This document shows, in pieces, positions 1 through 7,073 of a DNA stretch of 64,000 bases. This DNA is from a bacterium (lineage in GTDB: Bacteria; Bacillota; Bacilli; Lactobacillales; Streptococcaceae). A program made the position numbers and the translations under genes. The notes under the pieces are model-generated. The model saw only the letters and a list, made by a program, of their open reading frames with translations, was not told the DNA's origin and did not search any database. Where the stretch lies: assembly GCA_905221035.1 (NCBI GenBank), contig CAJNBP010000009.1, positions 1 to 64,000 on the forward strand. The letters are read 5' to 3'. Each line of letters begins with the position of its first letter. Positions within the stretch are counted from its first letter, which is position 1.

Positions 1-150
1 CGCTCAACCAATTGGAACAAGCCATTGTAGACTATATTGATTACTACAACAATAAACGAATTAAGGTAAAACTAAAAGGACTCAGTCCTGTGCAATACAG
101 AACTAAATCCTTCGGATAAATTAATTGTCTAACTTTTTGGGGTCAGTACA
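1..150 (+). mobile_element. 3' end of an IS3-family (IS150-group) insertion sequence
   Basis: An open frame from base 3 to the stop at 117-119 encodes the last 38 residues of an IS3-type OrfB transposase. The ending, with YYNNKRIKVKLKGLSPVQYR, is typical of the rve integrase-core C-terminus in the IS150 group. The 25 bases at 126-150 are the expected terminal inverted repeat; on the minus strand they begin TGTACTGACCCC. The left part of the element lies outside the window, so I cannot say whether it is intact. Confidence 0.85.
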
Positions 151-164
151 AATTCCTTGCTTTT

Positions 165-350
165 TATACTGAGCAAACTAGGAAACTAGCCGCAGGCTGC
201 TCAAAGCACTGCTTTGAGGTTGTAGATGAAACTGACGAAGTCAGCTCAAAACATTGTTTTGAGGTTGTGGATAGAACTGACGAAGTCAGTAACCATACAC
301 CTACGGCAAGGCGACGTTGACGCGGTTTGAAGAGATTTTCGAAGAGTATT
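165..350 (-). repeat. BOX element, two boxB copies (A-B-B-C on the minus strand)
   Basis: The stretch 300-350 contains a one-mismatch match to the classical BOXA1R sequence (CTACGGCAAGGCGACG...). It is followed leftwards by two 45-base boxB units (about 244-288 and 199-243), each ending in a GACGAAGTCAG motif, and then a shortened boxC ending in TATACT at 165-170. BOX elements are mobile intergenic repeats of pneumococcus and its close relatives. This one lies between an IS end and lrgB, and the lrgB stop codon falls at its boundary. The boxC unit lacks about 14 internal bases seen in the copy at 5247-5388. Confidence 0.9.
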
Positions 351-1044
351 AACTCAATATCAAACTGGCTACAATAGGGCTGACAAAGACATAGAGAATA
401 CCTGTGACACCGATAGCCAAGCCACCCATGGCTCCTGCTACAGAGCCGTATCGAAAGGCTGTTCCTGTTCCGACAGCATGGCCTGTTCCACCGAGGGAAA
501 GCCCAACTGCTACTGGATCGTCAATTTTCAACCACTTCAAAAGGGTTGGTCCGATAACACTGGTTAAAATCCCAGTCGCCACTACAACAACCAAGGTCAC
601 GGTGGTCAAGCCTTGCAATTTTTCTGTAATTCCCACTGCCATAGCGGTTGTCACTGACTTAGGAAAGAGAGAAATGGCTAGGAAAAAGTCCATGCCAAAG
701 ATTTTAGCCACAAGGGCTGTGAAAGAGGTATTAACCACTACAGCTAACAGACTTCCAAAGAGAATACTACGAGCATGGTGCTTCATCAAGTGAAAACTCT
801 TGTAAAGCGGAATCCCTAGAGCCACGGTCGATGGGACAATCAAGTTATTCAGATACACCCCACCTTGGTAATAATCTTGGTAAGAAATCCCCGTCACCTT
901 TAGAATGATGATAATGAAAACAGCCGACAAAAGCAAGGGCGTTGTCAATGGATGAGGAAAACGTCTGTAAATCAGCATTCCCACTAGATAAGCTAGGATA
1001 GACAGGGCAAGCCCAAACAGGGGATTAGAAACAAATTCACTCAT
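349..1044 (-). CDS. LrgB/CidB family membrane protein
   Basis: A 231-residue polytopic membrane protein of the LrgB/CidB family, about the usual family length. The C-terminal half carries the conserved glycine-rich segment LGGTGHAVGTGTAFRYG before a last membrane helix. In other Gram-positives the LrgA/LrgB and CidA/CidB pairs modulate murein hydrolase activity and overflow-metabolite export; which of the two this pair matches cannot be decided from sequence alone. The start codon overlaps the stop of the upstream LrgA-like gene by 4 bases (ATGA), so the two are translationally coupled. The stop codon TAA lies at the edge of the BOX element, which suggests that the repeat landed right at the gene end. 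Confidence 0.9.
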   Translation of the reverse strand: MSEFVSNPLFGLALSILAYLVGMLIYRRFPHPLTTPLLLSAVFIIIILKVTGISYQDYYQGGVYLNNLIVPSTVALGIPLYKSFHLMKHHARSILFGSLLAVVVNTSFTALVAKIFGMDFFLAISLFPKSVTTAMAVGITEKLQGLTTVTLVVVVATGILTSVIGPTLLKWLKIDDPVAVGLSLGGTGHAVGTGTAFRYGSVAGAMGGLAIGVTGILYVFVSPIVASLILS

Positions 1045-1415
1045 TTGGTATCTCCTTTCTCATAATCTCCCTCAAATCGTCTCTTGATAAACTGAACAAC
1101 CAAAGCAATAAGGATAATATTAATAACAGCCGCAAAAAAGACAATCAAAACAATGGGCAAAAGATAGGGAGCAATCACATCAAACTTTTCCATGATTCCC
1201 ACTGCTGGGGGCAAAAAGAGAATGGTCATATTGGCCAGCAAGAAATTTCCGACCATGTTGACATGTCTGGTTCTCAGCCACTTGAATTGTAGGGCTAGAA
1301 AGAGAATAATCAAACCGATAATACTGCCCGGGATGGGCAAATGAAAGAAACTGGAAATCCCCTCTCCGATTAGAGAAATCACAAAGAGAATCATTAATTG
1401 AACATATAATTTCAT
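1041..1415 (-). CDS. CidA/LrgA family holin-like membrane protein
   Basis: A 124-residue protein with four predicted membrane helices, the size and layout of CidA/LrgA holin-like proteins. An N-terminal helix is followed by GEGISSFFHLPIPGSIIG, the family signature. I chose the ATG at 1413-1415 because GGAG precedes it at a proper distance. An in-frame extension to 1445 begins at a codon without a good ribosome site. It is co-transcribed with the LrgB-like gene, overlapping by 4 bases. In the family model this component may form the pore or antiholin while LrgB acts with it. No LytTR-type regulator gene is adjacent, so the control of the pair is not visible here. Confidence 0.88.
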   Translation of the reverse strand: MKLYVQLMILFVISLIGEGISSFFHLPIPGSIIGLIILFLALQFKWLRTRHVNMVGNFLLANMTILFLPPAVGIMEKFDVIAPYLLPIVLIVFFAAVINIILIALVVQFIKRRFEGDYEKGDTK

Positions 1416-1581
1416 CCTAAACTCCACGAAATAGACTTCTTGCATACCAGTTTACTCTTTTTTCAGAAAATTTCAAGGAAATACACAAGAGTTGATGAAA
1501 GTTTGAGAAGAAAGGGGATACAGGCAATTACAGACTAGTGAAAACAGGCCTAATTTAGGATAAAAGATTTCAGCGTCCTTC

Positions 1582-1628
1582 TTGCTAGCTTTCTTGAAAA
1601 GTAGTATAATTATTGCATGCGCAATCAT
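1582..1628 (+). promoter_or_regulatory. marR promoter with downstream inverted-repeat operator
   Basis: TTGCTA (1582-1587), a 17-base spacer and TATAAT (1605-1610) form a good sigma-A promoter. Two bases further on is TTGCATGCGCAATCAT (1613-1628), whose core is a near-perfect inverted repeat TTGCR-TG-CGCAA. The same 16 bases with one change recur at 2097-2112 in front of the next operon. This suggests an autoregulatory operator for the adjacent MarR protein. Confidence 0.7.
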
Positions 1629-1697
1629 CTTGTGATGCAGAGATTGTCCGTGGAGGGACATTATTCTATTTACAACTCTAAAAAGAAAGGAGATACT

Positions 1698-2078
1698 ATG
1701 ACCTATTTGGAAAAATGGTTTGACTTCAATCGTCGTCAGAAAGAAATTGAAGGTCTCTTGGAAGAGACCATTGCCCAGCAGAGTGACCAAAGTCTGACCT
1801 TGAAAGAGTTTTACCTGCTCTACTATCTGGACTTGGCCCAAGAAAAATCTCTACGACAGATTGATCTGCCAGATAAACTTCATCTGAGTCCGAGCGCTGT
1901 TTCTCGGATGGTGGCTCGCTTGGAAGCTAAAAATTGCGGTCTACTCAGTCGCAGGTGTTGTGATCAAGATAGACGCTCTAGCTTTATCTGCCTGACAAGT
2001 GATGGGCAAAAGACACTGGCCTCGCTACAAAAGGCTGTCGAAGAAAGCTTGGAAACAGGTTTGGATTTTTTGCTTTAA
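1698..2078 (+). CDS. MarR family transcriptional regulator
   Basis: A 126-residue MarR-type winged-helix protein. Helix-turn-helix and recognition helix are in LRQIDLPDKLHLSPSAVSRMVARLEA (about residues 52-77), followed by the wing with the DRR motif (CCDQDRRSSFICLT). I chose the ATG at 1698 because AAAGGAG lies 6 bases upstream; the frame is open from 1617 but without a ribosome site. A CC pair beside the wing could be redox-active, which would fit the thioredoxin gene downstream; this is inference. An operator-like repeat precedes both this gene and the DUF4649-trx operon, so its likely targets are itself and that operon. Confidence 0.85.
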   Translation: MTYLEKWFDFNRRQKEIEGLLEETIAQQSDQSLTLKEFYLLYYLDLAQEKSLRQIDLPDKLHLSPSAVSRMVARLEAKNCGLLSRRCCDQDRRSSFICLTSDGQKTLASLQKAVEESLETGLDFLL

Positions 2079-2096
2079 GATGATTTTAGAAAAAAG

Positions 2097-2146
2097 TTGC
2101 GTGCGCAATCATTTTTCTTGACATTCTCTTTTACAAGGAGTAAAAT
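2097..2146 (+). promoter_or_regulatory. Operator plus promoter of the DUF4649-trx operon
   Basis: TTGCGTGCGCAATCAT (2097-2112) contains a perfect inverted repeat TTGCG-TG-CGCAA and matches the operator at 1613-1628 at 15 of 16 positions. It is followed by consensus TTGACA (2118-2123), a 17-base spacer and TAAAAT (2141-2146). The operator sits immediately upstream of the -35 box. Confidence 0.75.
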
Positions 2147-2177
2147 AAAGTCATCATTAAACAAAGGAGTTTTTAAA

Positions 2178-2399
2178 ATGATTGAAATTACCTATCTAGA
2201 TGCCAGCAAGAACGAAAGAACTGTGACTTTCGAGTCTTATGAAGACTTTGATCGTTCACAACAAGCTTGCCTTATCGGCGTCGCAGACTACTACCCAGTC
2301 CAAAAATTAACTTACAACGGTCATGATTTGGACTACCATGGGACTTACGGAGATGTCTTCTTCTATCTCATGAAACAAGATTTAAGCCAATATAACTAA
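2178..2399 (+). CDS. DUF4649 family protein
   Basis: A 73-residue acidic protein (MIEITYLDASKNERTVTF...) of the streptococcal DUF4649 family, function unknown. The start at 2178 is set by AAAGGAG 8 bases upstream; the longer open frame from 2097 runs through the promoter and operator and is not credible. The stop is 15 bases before the trx start, so the two form an operon behind one promoter. Its constant pairing with thioredoxin in streptococci (recalled, not searched) hints at a redox-linked role, but no cysteine pair suggests catalysis by this protein itself. Confidence 0.8.
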   Translation: MIEITYLDASKNERTVTFESYEDFDRSQQACLIGVADYYPVQKLTYNGHDLDYHGTYGDVFFYLMKQDLSQYN

Positions 2400-2414
2400 A
2401 AAAGGAGAAATACA

Positions 2415-2729
2415 ATGGCAAAAGCAATTACAGATGCAACATTCGAACAAGAAACAAAAGACGGTTTGGTCTTGGTAGACTTCTGGGCAACTTGGTGTGG
2501 TCCATGTCGTATGCAAGGTCCAATCTTGGATAAATTGTCTGAAGAACTTTCAGAAGATGTCTTAAAAATCGTTAAAATGGATGTTGATGAAAATCCAAAC
2601 ACAGCTCGTGCCTTTGGAATCATGTCTATTCCAACTCTTCTCTTCAAAAAAGACGGCCAAGTTGTCAAACAAGTTGCTGGTGTTCACACAGCAGAACAAA
2701 TCAAGGCCATCGTTGCTGAATTGAGCTAA
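2415..2729 (+). CDS. trxA: Thioredoxin
   Basis: A 104-residue cytosolic thioredoxin with the active site FWATWCGPC at residues 24-32, the cis-proline segment IMSIPTLLFKK, and full family length. It reduces protein disulfides using electrons from thioredoxin reductase. A clear AAAAGGAG lies 7 bases before the ATG. It is the second gene of an operon with a DUF4649 protein and ends at a strong intrinsic terminator. The operator upstream of the operon suggests control by the adjacent MarR protein. Confidence 0.95.
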   Translation: MAKAITDATFEQETKDGLVLVDFWATWCGPCRMQGPILDKLSEELSEDVLKIVKMDVDENPNTARAFGIMSIPTLLFKKDGQVVKQVAGVHTAEQIKAIVAELS

Positions 2730-2737
2730 TCAAATGA

Positions 2738-2768
2738 GAGACCAAGTACTTTCTTTGGTCTCTTTTTT
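2738..2768 (+). terminator. Terminator of the DUF4649-trx operon
   Basis: Perfect 8-bp stem GAGACCAA / TTGGTCTC with a 9-base loop, followed by six T residues. Confidence 0.9.
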
Positions 2769-2820
2769 CTTGTCCTTTGCCATTTTTCAAAAAATATGCT
2801 AGACTGTAGATAGAATATTA

Positions 2821-2893
2821 CGATGTTTGGGACATGCCATCGCTAAAAAAAACCTCTACTTGGTATTTTTTAGCTCCCTCATGGGAGCTTTTT
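2821..2893 (+). promoter_or_regulatory. Candidate class-I preQ1 riboswitch with terminator, upstream of queCDEF
   Basis: A 5-bp stem CGATG (2821-2825) / CATCG (2838-2842) encloses a 12-base loop containing GGG. It is followed by an A-rich tail CTAAAAAAAACCTC (2843-2856) whose CCT could pair with the loop GGG as an H-type pseudoknot. This is the layout of class-I preQ1 riboswitches. A terminator hairpin follows (AGCTCCC / GGGAGCT, 2872-2889, then T5), 38 bases before queC. The position in front of a complete preQ1 synthesis operon supports the call. The loop and tail differ from textbook examples, so class is less certain than function. Confidence 0.65.
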
Positions 2894-2930
2894 GCGTGCT
2901 CTGAACATTTCCCATTTTGGAAGGAGTACT

Positions 2931-3584
2931 ATGAAACGTCAATCTGCCTTGGTCGTCTTTAGTGGCGGTCAAGATTCTACAACCTGCCTCTTTTGGGCTA
3001 AAGAACACTATGAAACAGTCGAAGCTGTCACCTTTGCCTACGGCCAACGTCATCATCTAGAAATTCAAGTTGCCCAAGAAATCGCTAAGGAACAAGGCAT
3101 TCGTCATCATATCCTCGATATGTCTCTGCTGGGGCAAATCACTGAAAATGCCTTGACCTCTGATCTGGAAATCGAGCAAAAAGAGGGAGAGGTTCCCAAT
3201 ACCTTCGTTGACGGTCGCAACCACCTCTTTCTGTCCTTTGCGGCAGTTCTTGCCAAGCAACGTGGCATTAAAGACATCGTGACAGGTGTCTGCGAGACAG
3301 ATTTCTCAGGCTACCCCGATTGTCGAGATGTCTTTGTCAAATCCCTTAATGTCACCCTCAACCTTGCCATGGATTACGACTTTGTAATCCAAACACCGCT
3401 CATGTGGTTAGACAAGGCTGAAACTTGGGAATTAGCCGACCAACTCGGTGCCTTTGACTATGTTCGTGAGAAGACCTTAACCTGCTACAATGGAATTATC
3501 GGCAGTGGCTGTGGCGATTGCCCAGCCTGCCACCTACGTCAGCATGGTCTAGATGTTTATCTCTCACAGAAAGGAGAGGCTTAA
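2931..3584 (+). CDS. queC: 7-cyano-7-deazaguanine synthase QueC
   Basis: A 217-residue cytosolic enzyme that converts 7-carboxy-7-deazaguanine to preQ0 with ATP and ammonia. The PP-loop ATP motif [10 protein letters not shown] is at residues 9-18, and the C-terminal zinc site [16 protein letters not shown] holds four cysteines. The ATG at 2931 follows GGAG by 6 bases. It opens the queCDEF operon; its stop shares one base with the queD start (TAATG), so the genes are coupled. A hairpin leader resembling a preQ1 riboswitch lies directly upstream and probably controls the operon. Confidence 0.95.
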   Translation: MKRQSALVVFSGGQDSTTCLFWAKEHYETVEAVTFAYGQRHHLEIQVAQEIAKEQGIRHHILDMSLLGQITENALTSDLEIEQKEGEVPNTFVDGRNHLFLSFAAVLAKQRGIKDIVTGVCETDFSGYPDCRDVFVKSLNVTLNLAMDYDFVIQTPLMWLDKAETWELADQLGAFDYVREKTLTCYNGIIGSGCGDCPACHLRQHGLDVYLSQKGEA

Positions 3585-4027
3585 TGTTTTTTGCACCCAA
3601 AGAAATCAAACAGGAAACTGGGGAGTCTCTTGTCTACAATCCTCACAGAACTTTGGTATCAAAAGAGTTTACCTTTGATGCTGCCCACCACCTCTTTCAC
3701 TATGAAGGAAAATGTAAGTCCCTGCACGGCCACACCTATCATTTGCAAATCGCTGTCAGTGGATTTTTAGATGAACGTGGTATGACCTACGATTTCGGAG
3801 GCATCAAAGCCATCTACAAGGACTACTTAGAGCCCCATTTGGATCATCGCTATCTCAATGAAACCCTGCCTTATATGAACACGACTGCCGAAAATATGGT
3901 TTACTGGATTTTCCAAACCATGAGTCAAGAGTTACCTGACGAGCGCGGTCTCCGTTTGGAGTACGTTCGTCTCTATGAAACTCCTACTGCCTTTGCAGAG
4001 TTTAGACGGGAGTGGTTAGATGACTAG
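3584..4027 (+). CDS. queD: 6-carboxytetrahydropterin synthase QueD
   Basis: A 147-residue member of the 6-pyruvoyltetrahydropterin synthase fold, converting dihydroneopterin triphosphate to 6-carboxytetrahydropterin, the second step of queuosine precursor synthesis. Zinc ligands are seen as FDAAHH and LHGHTYH, with the catalytic cysteine in EGKCKSLHGH. I start it at 3584, where TAATG couples it to queC; the longer frame overlaps queC deeply. It ends by overlapping queE by 8 bases. Confidence 0.93.
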   Translation: MFFAPKEIKQETGESLVYNPHRTLVSKEFTFDAAHHLFHYEGKCKSLHGHTYHLQIAVSGFLDERGMTYDFGGIKAIYKDYLEPHLDHRYLNETLPYMNTTAENMVYWIFQTMSQELPDERGLRLEYVRLYETPTAFAEFRREWLDD

Positions 4028-4736
4028 GGAACGTGTCCTCAAACTACCAGTTCTGGAAATTTTTGGCCCTACCTTTCAAGGAGAAGGTCGTGCTATTGGG
4101 CAGAAAACCATGTTTGTCCGCACTGCTGGTTGCGACTACCACTGCGACTGGTGCGACTCTGCCTTTACTTGGGATGGTTCTGAAAAACCCACTCGTATGA
4201 CAGCTGACGAGGTCATTGCTGAATTAGACAAGCTAGGAAGCTACGACTACGTTACCTTGTCTGGGGGAAATCCTGCCATCCTAGCAGCCAACATGGCTGA
4301 ACTGGTCACCAAGCTCAAGGAACGCGGTGTCATTCTAGCTGTTGAAACTCAAGGCTCCCGCTGGCAAAATTGGTTAAGAGACATCGATCAGGTCACTCTC
4401 AGTCCAAAACCTCCTTCATCCAAGATGGAAGTCAACTTTGAGACCTTGGACTTTATCGTTTCCCAATTGGATCCAGACAAGGTCACCTTTAAAATCCCTG
4501 TCTTTGACGATGTCGATTTGGCTTTTGCCAAAGGAATTCAAGAACGCTACCAACCAGATGTTCTCTTCTTATCGGCTGGAAATCCTGAGCCCAAGGCTAC
4601 AGGAAATATTGTCCAAGACCAACTGGACCGCCTCAAAGAACTCTGGGAACGCGTCGCTGCTGACGATAGCTGGGGCAATGTCCGCGTCCTTCCTCAACTC
4701 CATACCCTCCTCTACGACAACCAACGTGGTGTTTAA
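4020..4736 (+). CDS. queE: 7-carboxy-7-deazaguanine synthase QueE
   Basis: A 238-residue radical-SAM enzyme that rearranges 6-carboxytetrahydropterin into 7-carboxy-7-deazaguanine. The 4Fe-4S cluster motif is AGCDYHCDWCDSAFTW near residue 33, and the glycine-rich SAM contact is VTLSGGNPA. The N-terminal LEIFGPTFQGEGRAIGQKT matches the family substrate-binding start. It overlaps queD by 8 bases and is followed 18 bases later by queF. Length is normal for the family. Confidence 0.94.
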   Translation: MTRERVLKLPVLEIFGPTFQGEGRAIGQKTMFVRTAGCDYHCDWCDSAFTWDGSEKPTRMTADEVIAELDKLGSYDYVTLSGGNPAILAANMAELVTKLKERGVILAVETQGSRWQNWLRDIDQVTLSPKPPSSKMEVNFETLDFIVSQLDPDKVTFKIPVFDDVDLAFAKGIQERYQPDVLFLSAGNPEPKATGNIVQDQLDRLKELWERVAADDSWGNVRVLPQLHTLLYDNQRGV

Positions 4737-4754
4737 AATTAGAAAGAAAAAATC

Positions 4755-5246
4755 ATGTCACAACAAGAAGAAATGAAAAACCTAAGCCTCCTCGGCAACA
4801 AAGAAACCAACTACATTTTTGACTATCAACCAGAAATCCTCGAATCCTTTGACAACCGTCATGTGGAAAATGACTATTTCATCAAATTCAACTGCCCTGA
4901 ATTTACCTCCCTGTGCCCAATCACTGCTCAGCCAGACTTTGCGACCATTTATATTTCCTACATTCCTGACAAGCTCTGTGTCGAGTCAAAATCCCTCAAA
5001 CTCTACCTCTTTAGTTACCGAAATCATGGGGATTTTCACGAAAACTGTATCAACACCATTGGTAAAGACTTGGTCAACTTGCTAAACCCCCGCTATTTAG
5101 AGGTCTGGGGGAAATTCACTCCGCGCGGTGGAATCTCAATCGACCCCTACTACAACTACGGTAAGCCTGGAACTAAGTATGAAGGCTTGGCAGAACAACG
5201 CCTCTTCCAACACGACCTTTATCCAGAGAAAATTGACAACCGTTAA
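4755..5246 (+). CDS. queF: NADPH-dependent preQ0 reductase QueF (type I)
   Basis: A 163-residue type-I (single-domain) QueF nitrile reductase that makes preQ1 from preQ0 with two NADPH. The active-site cysteine is in [13 protein letters not shown], with the aspartate a few residues on. The QueF motif is [21 protein letters not shown]. It completes the set from GTP-derived precursor to preQ1; the later genes tgt and queA are not in the window. The TAA stop is directly followed by a BOX element (5247), so the 3' end of the operon mRNA would carry the BOX hairpins. Confidence 0.94.
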   Translation: MSQQEEMKNLSLLGNKETNYIFDYQPEILESFDNRHVENDYFIKFNCPEFTSLCPITAQPDFATIYISYIPDKLCVESKSLKLYLFSYRNHGDFHENCINTIGKDLVNLLNPRYLEVWGKFTPRGGISIDPYYNYGKPGTKYEGLAEQRLFQHDLYPEKIDNR

Positions 5247-5388
5247 TACTCTTCGAAGATCTCTTCAAACCGCGTCAACGTCGCCTTGCCGTAGGTATGT
5301 TACTGACTTCGTCAGTTCTATCCACAACCCCAAAACAGTGCTTTGAGCAACCTGCCGCTGGTTTGCTCTTTGATTTTCATTGAGTATA
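5247..5388 (+). repeat. BOX element (boxA-boxB-boxC)
   Basis: A complete single-boxB BOX in plus orientation: boxA from TACTCTTCGAAG to the complement of the BOXA1R primer site, one 45-base boxB, and boxC ending CATTGAGTATA. It begins on the base after the queF stop codon and ends about 10 bases before a bidirectional terminator. Confidence 0.9.
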
Positions 5389-5398
5389 AACAGATACG

Positions 5399-5437
5399 AA
5401 AAAGCCCTGTTCCTCAAGATGAGGAGCAAGGCTTTTT
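5399..5437. terminator. Bidirectional terminator between queF and the aquaporin gene
   Basis: AAAAGCC at the left pairs with GGCTTTT at the right around an inner TCCTC/GAGGA stem. A-run and T-run flank it on both sides, so it can end leftward aquaporin transcripts and rightward que transcripts. Confidence 0.8.
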
Positions 5438-5446
5438 GAGTTTCAA

Positions 5447-6115
5447 TTATTCTTCTGTTCCAAGGAAATTTTTTGCAACAAGGGCTGCAAGAATCCCACC
5501 AACGATTGGAGCAAGGATGAAAATCCATACTTGTTGAAGGGCTGCACCACCTACCAAGACGGCTGGTGCCAAGCTACGGGCTGGATTTACTGAAAGCCCA
5601 GTAATGTTCAATCCCACAAGAATCATGGCCATCAAGGATAAACCGATTACCAAACCAGCAATCGCGCCATTGCCCTTGCTTGCTGATGTCACAGTCATGA
5701 TAACCAATACAAACAAGAAAGTTGCGATGACTTCAAACAAGAAACCACCAAAGACAGTGACCCCGTTTGCCAAGGCATTTTCACCAAGGCTAGCAGTTGA
5801 CATACCTGAGTTAGACAAGATGAAGAAGACAGAAGCTGATGCAAGGAAAGCTCCAACTACTTGTCCAAGAATGTAGTTTACAAGCTCAGAAGATGACAAA
5901 CGTTTGTTCACAAACATAGCGATTGAAACAGCTGGGTTCAAGTGAGCACCTGAAACAGTTCCAATTGAGTAGGATGCCACCACGATTGCCAAACCAAAGG
6001 CAAAGGCGATTCCTAGGTGACCAAGGCCATCAAGACCATTTCCAAAAACAACAGCTCCTGTCCCAACGAACACAAGCATGAAAGTACCGATTAATTCAGC
6101 GACAAATTTTTTCAT
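5447..6115 (-). CDS. aqpZ: MIP-family aquaporin / glycerol facilitator
   Basis: A 222-residue six-helix channel of the MIP family. Both half-helix signatures are present: SGAHLNPAVS (about residues 56-65) and SVNPARSLAPA (about 176-186). Members conduct water, and in some cases glycerol or hydrogen peroxide. The length and the compact loops fit the water-specific AqpZ type better than GlpF, but the selectivity residues were not analysed. The ATG is preceded by AAAGGAG. It is a single-gene unit ending at a shared terminator. The symbol follows pneumococcal annotations as I recall them. Confidence 0.9.
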   Translation of the reverse strand: MKKFVAELIGTFMLVFVGTGAVVFGNGLDGLGHLGIAFAFGLAIVVASYSIGTVSGAHLNPAVSIAMFVNKRLSSSELVNYILGQVVGAFLASASVFFILSNSGMSTASLGENALANGVTVFGGFLFEVIATFLFVLVIMTVTSASKGNGAIAGLVIGLSLMAMILVGLNITGLSVNPARSLAPAVLVGGAALQQVWIFILAPIVGGILAALVAKNFLGTEE

Positions 6116-6220
6116 TTTCTTTCTCCTTTTTTCAAAAACTAGATACTAGTCTATCAAAAGAGGGAAAGGGTTTCAAGAAAAGTGCTTGGAAAGTTTTTTG
6201 AAAATCTGACTCGCTTTTTC

Positions 6221-7012
6221 TTAGTATTGAAAAGACTGGATAGCTTCTTTCAAGTCAGCTTGTAAACTATTTCTCTGGTCAAGTTGGACATAGACTTCCA
6301 ACAGACAGGATCTGAAGTTGGAAAATTTGTAAAAATCCTCCCTTTCTTCTATCGGGAAATCAAGTGAATTTATCCAAGAAGCCAGTGTCGCTTGCTCCAC
6401 CTTTCCTTGCAAAATCGGTTCATAAAGTACTCTGGCTAAACGCCAATCTTCATCATCTGTAAAACGAATGGTAATTCTTTTAAATAATGGACCAAGTATG
6501 TCAAATACTTCATGAATTCTGTTTTTAGGAAAGTCTGGATGACAAACCACCTCTGTCAGTAAATCGGCTCCATGTGCAAAAGTATGAACCCAACCATACT
6601 GACTTGAAAAACCCGTTGTATCCTTTTCTTTTGAAAGATAATACAAACCTTGATTTAAAAGGACATTACGAATTCCTGCATTTAATGCCTGATAAAAAAT
6701 CGATTGCTGATTGACATCAGCAGACAAGAGATTTGCATAAACAAGTGCCCTAAAAGAACGTTCAAGTGTTGGCAGGCCTACCTTATCAATCTCTTTATCT
6801 AGTCCTCCATCAGCTGAGATCATCTCAGCAATGAACTGAAATTGTTCCTGTGTAAATAGCTCTTCCTGAATCCCTCTAGCAAAGCTTGTAAAAACAAGAT
6901 CATCGCGAATTTCTGAAGAAGGATCTCCCAAATGGTCAAGCAACCACTGGATTTCTTCCTCATGATAACTTGGTTTTTCTTCTGCTATTTTTCTTAATAA
7001 CTCTTGATACAT
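6221..7012 (-). CDS. DUF2785 family protein
   Basis: A 263-residue soluble, mostly alpha-helical protein of family DUF2785, function unknown. I chose the ATG at 7010-7012 because GAGG lies 8 bases before it; an in-frame TTG two codons earlier has its ribosome site too close. No signal peptide or membrane segment is visible. It sits between the aquaporin gene and a membrane-protein gene on the same strand, with spacers of about 100 and 60 bases, so operon membership is unclear. Confidence 0.8.
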   Translation of the reverse strand: MYQELLRKIAEEKPSYHEEEIQWLLDHLGDPSSEIRDDLVFTSFARGIQEELFTQEQFQFIAEMISADGGLDKEIDKVGLPTLERSFRALVYANLLSADVNQQSIFYQALNAGIRNVLLNQGLYYLSKEKDTTGFSSQYGWVHTFAHGADLLTEVVCHPDFPKNRIHEVFDILGPLFKRITIRFTDDEDWRLARVLYEPILQGKVEQATLASWINSLDFPIEEREDFYKFSNFRSCLLEVYVQLDQRNSLQADLKEAIQSFQY

Positions 7013-7073
7013 GGGCAATACCTCTACATTTCTAGCAACTGTTCAAAAAGCCAGCCCAAGATAACTTTCTATC

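Noticed and set aside
199..288. Tandem 45-base repeats that might suggest a CRISPR or minisatellite
   Set aside because: They are boxB units of a BOX element. There are no spacers and no cas genes.
1473..1841. 122-codon minus-strand frame overlapping the MarR gene
   Set aside because: It is the shadow of marR and its promoter, has no ribosome-binding site, and resembles no known protein.
5265..5528. Minus-strand frame across the BOX and the aquaporin gene end
   Set aside because: Runs through a repeat and a terminator; not a gene.
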